A stretch of DNA of 64,000 nucleotides. Source: Elephas maximus indicus. Lineage: Eukaryota > Chordata > Mammalia > Proboscidea > Elephantidae. Each line of letters starts with the position of its first letter. The stretch's first letter is position 1. The stretch spans positions 51,797,093 to 51,861,092 of the forward strand of contig NC_064821.1 in NCBI RefSeq assembly GCF_024166365.1, written 5' to 3'. The notes beneath the pieces are model-generated. The model was given only the letters and a program-made list of their open reading frames with translations. It had not been told where the DNA came from and ran no database searches. A program made the translations under genes and the position numbers. Of the stretch, positions 33,101 through 64,000 are shown piece after piece.

Positions 33101-33335
33101 AATTGTATCAGACAATGTTCCACTGCTATTCCTAAGGTTTTCACTGGCTAATTCTTCTCAGAAGCACACAGCCGGATCCTTCTTCCTAGTCAGTCTTAGT
33201 CTGGAAGTTCAGCTGAAATCTGTCTGCCATGGGTTACCCTGCTAGTATTTAAAAACCGGTGGCATAGCTTCCACTATCACAGCAAAACACAAGCCCTCAA
33301 AGTACGACAAACTGACAGACGTGTGGAGGAGAGCA
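30118..33335 (-). mobile_element. RTE-type LINE, near full length, decayed
   Basis: About 3.2 kb, the usual RTE length. Its 3' tail lies at the left: gttaggtgccctcgagtagg and ttccaactcatactgaccct. Reverse-strand peptide pieces with RTE reverse-transcriptase character lie at 31707-31291 and 31164-30955 (short motifs ALARNKAPGIDG and GCILSPYLFNLYAEQ), and the C-terminal DVVRRNQSLENDIMLGKVKG lies near 30370. A probable endonuclease part is at 32420-32190. Frameshifts and stops break the frame throughout, so it is inactive. Its tail is shared with the AfroSINEs, which are presumably mobilised by this LINE class. Confidence 0.88.
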
Positions 33336-33339
33336 GATG

Positions 33340-34510
33340 CAATTTAAGCTGGGCCTTGGAAGGTAAGGAGGTTTCCAATAGGCCGAAAGACTTGATCAAG
33401 GTCAGAGTGCTAGAGCCAGCTAGGCACAGGTGAGGGCTGAGAATGTTGGCCAGCTGGTGTGGGTAGAATTGATGAGGTCTGATTGGAAAGGCTTATGTTC
33501 CCAGGCTAAGGAGAGTTTGGACTTTATCCAGAGGTGCTTGGAGTCATTCAGAGATTGTGTATATGCATTTTAAAGTTTTTTTTTTTAAGTTGGCCCACAT
33601 TAAAATAAAACACAAATCTTAATCTCTCTCCCATTCCTCATTCCTGTCTTCCCAGCTCCTTTGCTGAGAAGTGACCATGGCTAATCCTTTCTGGGTGTCC
33701 TTCCAGAGCTGGTCTGTGCATATATAAGCATTGTGTGTGTGTATGTGTGTATCTTAAGAGCTGTTTTTAATGTTATCTTTTTCTGATTACAAACACAATT
33801 TGTGTCCACTGGAAAAATCAATTAGAAATAGTTAACGCAGGAAAAAAAAGTTTCCTGCAAGTGCACACCAACCCTGCCATCCATACCTTCCCATTAACGT
33901 TACCGGCAGTTGTCGGGGAGTCTTGTCATCAGGAAAGTTTAAGGAGAGGCCTCACATCTAGGAGCTGTGTTTCAGAGAGAGAACCCAGGTACTGGGTAAA
34001 GGGCAAGATTAGAGGCCTGGGGATGGATTCGGATGCCCCAGCAGGTGTCTGGACCAGAGACCAGGGCCTGGGCCAGAGCTTGCAAGGAGGTCTAGTGAAG
34101 AGGGAATGGACGGGACTGATGTTTAGGAGGGAGAGCCCCAGGCCCCTACCTGACTCTGGCAGGATTCTGCCAAAGAAGGGAAAGGAAGCGCAAGAACTGA
34201 CAGTCCCCTTAGGGAGGCCAGAGAGCAGTGTGGAGGAGGAAACAAACAGCAGCAGTGCAAGGCAGTGAGTAACAGGCCCCAGTGCGGCCACATCCCAGAC
34301 AGGCCTGGCTGAACCCCAAGACAGGGCCTGGGTGTGGCCCCACACTCCAGAGTTGGACTTTTAGGAAACTAGGCTACTAGTTCACTCAGGGTATTGAAGG
34401 CAGGACAGCCTCCTTTTGACCGGTTGTGCCTCCCAGGAGACTGATAAGCTGGTCACTCAAGTACTAATTTGCCTCCAGAGGTAACTGTGGCAAGATTCTA
34501 CTGTGGTTAT
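33340..34510 (+). other. Intergenic stretch with no recognised feature
   Basis: Unique-looking DNA between the RTE and a hAT remnant, with a short tg-rich stretch near 33733-33752. I see no gene. Confidence 0.6.
33396..33404 (+). promoter_or_regulatory. ERR/orphan nuclear-receptor half site TCAAGGTCA
   Basis: An exact extended half site (TNAAGGTCA) about 2.3 kb upstream of the proposed MFN2 exon 1. MFN2 is a known PGC-1alpha/ERRalpha target, but a single nine-base match is weak. Confidence 0.25.
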
Positions 34511-34516
34511 AGAGCA

Positions 34517-34800
34517 GTGCTGCCCAATAGAAGTAGAATGGGAGCCACTCACAAAATTAAAAAATTTCTAGGAGCCACATTTAAAGAAGTAAAAACAAAC
34601 AAATGGAATTAATATCAGTAACATACTTTCTTTCACCCAATGTATCCAAAATATTAACACGTCACATAATCAATATGCATGAAATATTTTACATTTCTTT
34701 TTCATACTAAATCTTATAAGCACATCACAATTTGCACTAACCACATTTCAGGGGCTCAATAGCCACATGTGGCTGGTGGCTTCCCTGGAGACCTGTTAAC
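34517..34800 (+). mobile_element. hAT-type DNA transposon remnant
   Basis: Starts cagtgctgcccaatagaagt. Its inverted terminal segment is agccacatgtggctggtggc, and aacccaatgtatccaaaata-like sequence lies inside. Family name not assigned. Confidence 0.65.
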
Positions 34801-35002
34801 TGCTGTATCTCAGTACCTGGCACATAGGAGGGGCTCAGTGGTCCACCGCAGGTGAGTTTGGGTAATTCTCCCCTCCGAGCCACCTGGGATTGTAGTGAGG
34901 ATTACACAAAATGATGCATGTTAGGTGCCATAGTGATAAGCACTTAATAGGTGCTGATACATTGTTGTTGCTGTTGTTGTTATTGCAATTCTTACTTCCT
35001 TA

Positions 35003-35230
35003 AAGGAGTCCCTAGGTGGTGCAGGCGGTTAATGTGCTTGACTGGCTGCTAACCAAAAGGTTGAAGGTTCCAGTCCACCTAGAGGCACCTGGGAAGAAAG
35101 ACCTGGTGATCTACTTCTAAAAAATCAGCCATTGAAAACCCTATGGAGCACAGATCTATTCTGACACAGATGGGGTCCCTATGAGTCAGAATCTACCCTA
35201 AGGCCATTGCTTTTTTTGTTTGTTTTTTTA
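35003..35230 (+). mobile_element. AfroSINE (long form)
   Basis: Contains ggagtccctaggtggtgcag, gctgctaaccaaaaggttga, aaaaaatcagccattgaaaa and tatgagtcagaatctaccct. It lies 200 bp upstream of the CpG island. Confidence 0.9.
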
Positions 35231-35502
35231 ACTTCCTCAAAGACAACAGAAGGGCACCAGGCCCAAGGTTGTTGCTGTCTCCCTGGGTGAGTCACCTCGC
35301 CCTAACGGCCTTAAACTCTTGAGAGCTCTTCTTCAAAATTACACAATGCCAGGTTGGATTCCAGTGCTAGCAGAGGCCTTGGGGTGAGGCTCTGGGGCAG
35401 CAAATGAAAGGGCGGGAACCTCTCATTCACGCCCTTGCTTTGTCCTTTGACAGCTCGAGGCCCCGCCCCATCCACCCGCCCGCCCTGACGGGCGCCTGCC
35501 GG

Positions 35503-35528
35503 AACTACAGCACCCGTGATGCAGCGCG
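35503..35528 (+). promoter_or_regulatory. Probable ZNF143/THAP11 (SBS-type) site
   Basis: It reads AACTACAGCACCCGTGATGC followed by agcgcg. The known SBS consensus is close to ACTACAnnTCCCannATGCa. ACTACA, CCC and ATGCA are kept in the right spacing, but the T before CCC is A here. Confidence 0.6.
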
Positions 35529-35542
35529 AGCCGCCCAGGGCC

Positions 35543-35550
35543 TACGTCAT
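35543..35550 (+). promoter_or_regulatory. CRE-like element tacgtcat
   Basis: It contains the CREB/ATF half site CGTCA inside the CpG island. Only one half is consensus. Confidence 0.4.
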
Positions 35551-35689
35551 CGGCTTGGGACGCCCTGGCGGTAAACGAGCGCCCTGAGATTCCTCCCAAG
35601 GAGGCGCCGAGCCGGAGGACACCTGCTCCATTAGGAGTCGTTGGGTCGTTCGGTTGAACTCGGAGCCCACCGACTCACCGGAGCCAGAG

Positions 35690-35806
35690 CGGCAAACCTG
35701 CGGGTGTTGGTGACGCGCGCATCCTTCCCTCCTTCCGCCTTTCCCCCGGTGGCGCGCGCTGGTGATGTAGTTGTATGATGGCCGCCGCAAGGCCGGGAAG
35801 GTGAAG
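35690..35806 (+). other. MFN2: MFN2 exon 1 (5' UTR; start uncertain)
   Basis: The proposed donor is gtgaag|gtgaga with the exon ending at 35806; an alternative donor lies at 35801. The start is only a guess within the CpG island. The exon is non-coding, as is known for MFN2. Confidence 0.45.
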
Positions 35807-36291
35807 GTGAGAGGGTGAGCTCGCCGGGGTGGCGGAGGCTGGTTTGGCTTGACCTGGGGATTCCTGAACAGCCCGGCGTGGATCGGTGGGACGCTGGGGG
35901 CCCGAGGATTCGGGGTCCTGGCAGGCGGGCGTCTCCACGCTCCGGCCTCGGCGCTGGGCCCCCTGCGGCCCTGAGAGGAGGGGGCGGGACGGGAGAACCG
36001 GGACTGAGGCGTGGGATACCCTGAGGCTCCTTATCGTCCCCGCCTTCCCAGCCTTTGTGGTTATGTTCCATCCCGCCCTTGCCGCATTTCTCATCCAGCT
36101 CTCTTCGTTTGCCAGCATTTATTCAGCAGCTGGCAGGTACCCACGTTCACCCCGAAACTCCTTGTTCTGGGCTCCCTCACTTTTAGCGCTTATTGCGCCG
36201 TGTTACAGCCGATTATTTACTTGTATGACTTCTCGGACCATAAGACTCTCTGAGGCAAGGACCGTTTTTTATCCATCCTTATCCCTAGGCC

Positions 36292-36473
36292 AAGGGGTAC
36301 TGGTGGCACAGTGGTTAAGCGCTCGACCGAAAGGTTGACGATTTGAATCCACTCAGCCCTTCCGTGGAAGAAAAGACAGGCTTTCTGCTCCGCTAAAAGT
36401 TACAGCCTAGGAAACTCTGTGGGACGGTTCTACTCTGTCATATAGGGTCAACTCAATGGCACACAGCAAGAAG
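36292..36473 (+). mobile_element. AfroSINE
   Basis: Contains actggtggcacagtggttaa, gatttgaatccactcagc and tcaactcaatggcacacagc. Confidence 0.88.
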
Positions 36474-36751
36474 ATTCCTTACACTTAGCACTGAACCAGG
36501 CACACAGAAAATGGTGAATAAATAGATGTTTGGATGCATGAAGCCAAAACTGCCCGTCCCCTTCTTTTCTTGTATCCTCTCATTGCCCTTTCTTTAAGTT
36601 CTCTATATTCTCTCTTTCCCTCCTCCTAGAAAAGGGCTCTGACATTGCCCTTACCACCTCCAGTGGGGTGGAAAGCAGCTCTATGTAGTTGAAAACAAGT
36701 GAGCTTTGGAGTCAGAGGAGATGGAATCTCAATCCCTAGGTTGGCGTAACT

Positions 36752-37480
36752 ACCAGAAAACCAAATCCATTGCCAGTGAGTTGATTCCGACGGATAGTGA
36801 CCCTATAGGACAGAATAGAGCTGCCCCATAGGATTTCTAAGGCTGTAATCTTTATAGATTACACAAAGATATTATTTTGAGGACTAAGGTGCGCCTGACC
36901 CAAGCCATGGTATTTTCAGTCACCTCATATGCGTTGCATACAAAAGCTGAACAATGAATACAGACGACGAAAGAAGAATTGATGCCTTTGAATTATGGTG
37001 TTAGGAAAGAATATTGAATATACCACAGGCTGCCAGAAGAATGAACAAATCTGTCTTGGAAGAAGTGCAGCCAGAATGCTGTACTTAGAAGCGAGAATGA
37101 TAAGACTTTGTCTCACATACTTTGGACCTATTATCAGGAGGGACCAGTCCCTGGAGGAGGACATCATGCTTGGTAAAGTGAAAAGTCAGCAAAAAAGAGG
37201 AAGACCCTCAATGAGATGGATTGACACAGTGGCTGCAACAGTGAGCTCAAACAAACAAAGATTGTGAGGTTGGTGCAGAACTGGGCGGTGTTTCGTTCTC
37301 TTGTTCTTAGGGTCACTATGAGTCGAAACTACCTCAATGGCACCTAATAATGACAACAACAACGATCTTTACTGAGGCAGATTGCCATGTCTTTCTCCCA
37401 AGGAGTGGCTGGTGGATTTGAATTGCCGCCAACCTTTTGGTTAACAGCCAAGAGCTTAACTGCTGTGCCACGAGGGCTCC
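36752..37480 (-). mobile_element. AfroSINE split by an RTE insertion
   Basis: The left half, 36752-36863, runs from ccattgccagtgagttgatt to gctgtaatctttatag. The right half, about 37363-37480, runs from ctgaggcagattgccatgtc to gccacgagggctcct. The halves join correctly at the tctttacagaagcagattgc segment of intact copies. Confidence 0.88.
36864..37362 (+). mobile_element. 5'-truncated RTE inside a SINE
   Basis: It encodes the RTE C terminus in the + frame (GPIIRRDQSLEEDIMLGKVK) and ends ctcaatggcacctaataatg with acaacaacaac. The 7-nt duplication atcttta flanks it on the left near 36849 and on the right near 37363. Confidence 0.88.
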
Positions 37481-37495
37481 TCTTGGCTTAATTAA

Positions 37496-37660
37496 CCAAA
37501 CCAAAAACCCACTGCCGTCGAGTCGATTCCGACTCATAGCGACCCTATAGGACAGAGTAGAACTGCCCCATAGAGTTTCCAAAGAGCACCTGGCGGATTT
37601 GAACTGCCAACCTTTTGGCTAGCAGCCATAGCATTTAACCACTACGCCACCAGGGCTCCT
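37496..37660 (-). mobile_element. AfroSINE with target-site duplication
   Basis: It contains ccgtcgagtcgattccgact and gccaccagggctcct. It is flanked by cttggcttaattaac (37482-37496) and cttggcttagttagc (37661-37675). It looks young. Confidence 0.94.
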
Positions 37661-38258
37661 CTTGGCTTAGTTAGCAGCCTATAAATCTTATAACTACTCT
37701 AAACCTGTTTGCCCCATAGAATTGAGAATGAAGAAAGGTACTCTTGTAAAGCATCTGCCACGCATAGATTTTCAATAAATTCCACTTTCCTTCCCCACCT
37801 CCAATATCCCACTTCTAATCCTGACAGTTCCTCAGGCCCAGTCCTTGTCCTGGTTCTGTGCCTTCCTCTTCCCGCAACTTTGTGGATGTGCCTTTACCAG
37901 GATCCCTGCGGGGACCTCCTGATGCCTTGCACACATGGCTGAACACATGTTTGTGCACACGTAGGACTCGCCCCGTACTTCTGTGCTGTGTTTTTCCCCA
38001 GGGCACTTCCTCACGTGCCAGCCCAGTTCCTCAGTACCTCAGTGAGTAAACTTCCCTCAGGGATCAGTTTGTCTTCAAAACCTGATCAGACGTGTTTTAT
38101 ACACCATTTTTTTATTTTCTTCTCTTGCTGCCTATGGACATCTCCCTTTTCCTTCCTAAAAAGTCAGGAAATTGGTGGAGTCAACAGAATCAGTAATCAT
38201 CTTCAGCCTGAGTCAGGACAGACAACAAGTCAATTTCTTTTCATCTTTTTGACTCCAG

Positions 38259-38306
38259 CCATGCCCACGATGCCCACCCTGTGAAGATCTCCACACCATC
38301 CAAAAA
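38259..38306 (+). other. MFN2: MFN2 exon 2 (5' UTR) with a short uORF
   Basis: The acceptor is tttttgactccag and the donor caaaaa|gtaagt, a strong site. The 48-nt exon contains ATG at 38261 and TGA at 38282-38284, giving a 7-codon uORF (MPTMPTL). I assign it by its position between the CpG island and the first coding exon and by good splice signals. Confidence 0.6.
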
Positions 38307-38443
38307 GTAAGTAGTAGTTGTGACTTCTGGCACTCTGGGTCAGGTGGAAAGGTTTCTTGGATGAGGTCATCTTTGCATAGAGCTGGAATTTTCCAACCTG
38401 TGTTGGGAAAAAACAAACAAACAAAAATACCGTAGGTTTTTTC

Positions 38444-38651
38444 TAAGGAGCCCTGGTGGTACAATGGTTAAGTGCTTGGCTGCTAACTGAAAGGTGGGCA
38501 GTTTGAACCCACCATTTGCTCTGCAGGAGAAAGATGTGTAAATTTGCTTCCGTAAAGGCTACAGTCTTGGAAACCCTCTGGGGGGTTCTACTCTGTCCTA
38601 TAAAGTCGCTATGGGTCAGAATCAACTTGATGGCACACAACAACAACAACT
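38444..38651 (+). mobile_element. AfroSINE (long form)
   Basis: It starts 138 bp after MFN2 exon 2. It contains aaggagccctggtggtacaa, ctgctaactgaaaggtgggc and ggtcagaatcaacttgatgg, with (acaac)n at the end. Confidence 0.9.
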
Positions 38652-38659
38652 ACAGTTTC

Positions 38660-62676
<24,017 letters not shown>

Positions 62677-64000
62677 TGGGCTGCCACCGGAGCCGGAGAC
62701 TGAGTGGAGAAGGGCAGGGCCGTGGCGCCTCAGCACTGCGTGGGCCTCCCCCCCTCCCCACCGGGACACCTGCAGCTCCTGTCCAGGCGCCACTGTGAGA
62801 ATGAAAGCACCCACTGTCTTCTACTGTTTTGAGCCCTTAAGCACTAGTTGTTTTTTCCCCACCCTGTCTGCTGTTGCAGGAAGATCTTGGCCTCCTGCCC
62901 CCCTAGGAGACATTGGTGATGATGGACAGCGTGGTACCAAGGAGTGGGTGCCACATCTCCTCTGCTTATTAGTCTACCCTGACGGAGACTCCTGTGGTTG
63001 CTTGATCAGGTCTACGGCTCTCAGCACTGCAAGGTGTCCAGTGGAGCCTTTAAAGGGATCGGACAGACACTTCCCTCCTTTGGGCCTGTGCACATGTGCC
63101 CTTCTTGCCCTCCAGCACACCTGCAGAGAGAGGCTGCCTTGAGGGTGGTTGGATTTTTCCCAGACTGCATCTTTCCAAGAAGGCTGAGTCTATCCCAGAA
63201 GGATGTGGCCGCGTCACTTTGGTTCTTCAGTTTTTCATCCTTTGCATTTGCGGAGCCTTTCACACCAGTCTTTGTGATGGGCCTTGGTGTTTGGATTGAG
63301 ATAGGCCGGGCCCTGCCATAGGGGCAGAGAGGGTTCTGCAGGGCAGGTGAGGGGTGAGAGGGTGTAGAGGTGTGTCGGGCCGGTGGCTGTCACCATGATG
63401 AGAAGGGACTCCCTATTCTTCCCCGTTGTGTCTCCTGTAGTTTTGTTCCTTGGCCTGTGCAGTCTGGTGTTATTGCTGGTGAAGGATGGTTTGGTTCAGA
63501 TTTGTGAAAGGATATATTAGAAGGAAGTATGGCAGAAGGAGTGGACCTTGGTGCAGGCTGAGAGGACTGGGCTCCACCTAGGACAGCTGGAGACTGTGGA
63601 GTTGACCCAGAGCAGGGCCTCTGTTGGACCTTCCTCTGCAGGGGTTTCATGGGGCCTGAGAGCCCCCACCCTACTAGCTTGATTGCATCCCTTTTATGTC
63701 CCTTAGAGATCCCCCCCAGCCCCTGCCCCAGGAGCTTTTGGCCTCTGGAGGAAGTTTCCTGTGCCAATGACTCTGCAGTTGGCCCCAAGAAAGTGTGGGA
63801 GACCCAACACCCACCTTCCCCGATTTCCCACAGCCCCAGACTGACACACATTTGGCTTCTTGGTGACCTTCAGAAATGTTTTCTGTTGTTGAGTTTGGGG
63901 ATTGTTACTGGTTGAAGTGGGGCAGGTTCCTGTCCGCGGGGCATTAACTGTCTGGGAAAGCAGCCCTTGGGTGGCAGAGCCTTTGAAGTGCAGGCCAGAG
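62677..64000 (+). other. MFN2: MFN2 3' UTR (runs past the window)
   Basis: I found no AATAAA or ATTAAA between the stop codon and the window end, and no transposable element. The known MFN2 3' UTR is long, so this whole stretch is probably UTR, with the poly(A) site to the right. Confidence 0.7.

Larger units (their letters stand above)
35440..36060 (+). promoter_or_regulatory. MFN2: MFN2 CpG-island promoter
   Basis: This is the only long CpG-dense stretch in the window, rich in cgcg, gccgcc and ccgccc. It has no TATA box. It contains a GC box (ccccgcccc near 35461), an ACTACA-type ZNF143 motif at 35503-35528, a CRE-like tacgtcat at 35543-35550 and a YY1-like gatggccgcc near 35778. It sits about 7.5 kb after the PLOD1 poly(A) signal and directly before MFN2 exon 1. 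Confidence 0.85.

Overview
The window is vertebrate nuclear DNA from a placental mammal and holds two neighbouring protein-coding genes, both on the + strand. PLOD1 encodes procollagen-lysine 5-dioxygenase 1 (lysyl hydroxylase 1); exons 2 to 19 are here and exon 1 lies upstream. MFN2 encodes mitofusin-2; both 5'-UTR exons and all 17 coding exons are here, and its 3' UTR runs off the right edge. I joined the exons by hand. The PLOD1 exons give 2,108 nt of CDS, which with a 76-nt first exon makes 727 residues. The MFN2 exons give 2,274 nt, or 757 residues. Both equal the known human lengths, all reading phases fit and no exon carries a disabling change.

The organism is very probably an afrothere, most likely an elephant or another paenungulate. 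The introns and intergenic DNA carry about thirty copies of a tRNA-derived SINE that ends in a 'tatgagtcagaattgactc...ggcaac' block (AfroSINE type). The same terminal block ends RTE-type LINE copies found here. I saw no Alu, B1 or carnivore SINE. MIR, L1, MaLR-type LTR and hAT/mariner remnants make up the older background.

Layout: 1-6371 is PLOD1 intron 1. 6372-27271 holds PLOD1 coding exons 2-19, with the 3' UTR to about 28.01 kb (ATTAAA at 27988). 28.0-35.6 kb is intergenic: a hAT remnant packed with serially inserted SINEs, then a near-full-length decayed RTE on the - strand, then another hAT remnant. 35.44-36.05 kb is a CpG island with the MFN2 promoter and exon 1. A second non-coding exon lies near 38.26 kb. 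The MFN2 coding exons run from 42724 to 62676, followed by the 3' UTR.

The two genes are not functionally coupled. PLOD1 hydroxylates collagen lysines in the ER lumen, and MFN2 is an outer-mitochondrial-membrane fusion GTPase. Tandem PLOD1-MFN2 order is as in human 1p36.22. I found no sign of an undescribed gene system. The most interesting signals are a minisatellite built from the PLOD1 exon 17 splice donor, a ten-base target hit repeatedly by SINEs, a probable GC-AG intron in MFN2, a diverged duplicated segment in MFN2 introns 5 and 8, and nested RTE/SINE insertions with readable target-site duplications.
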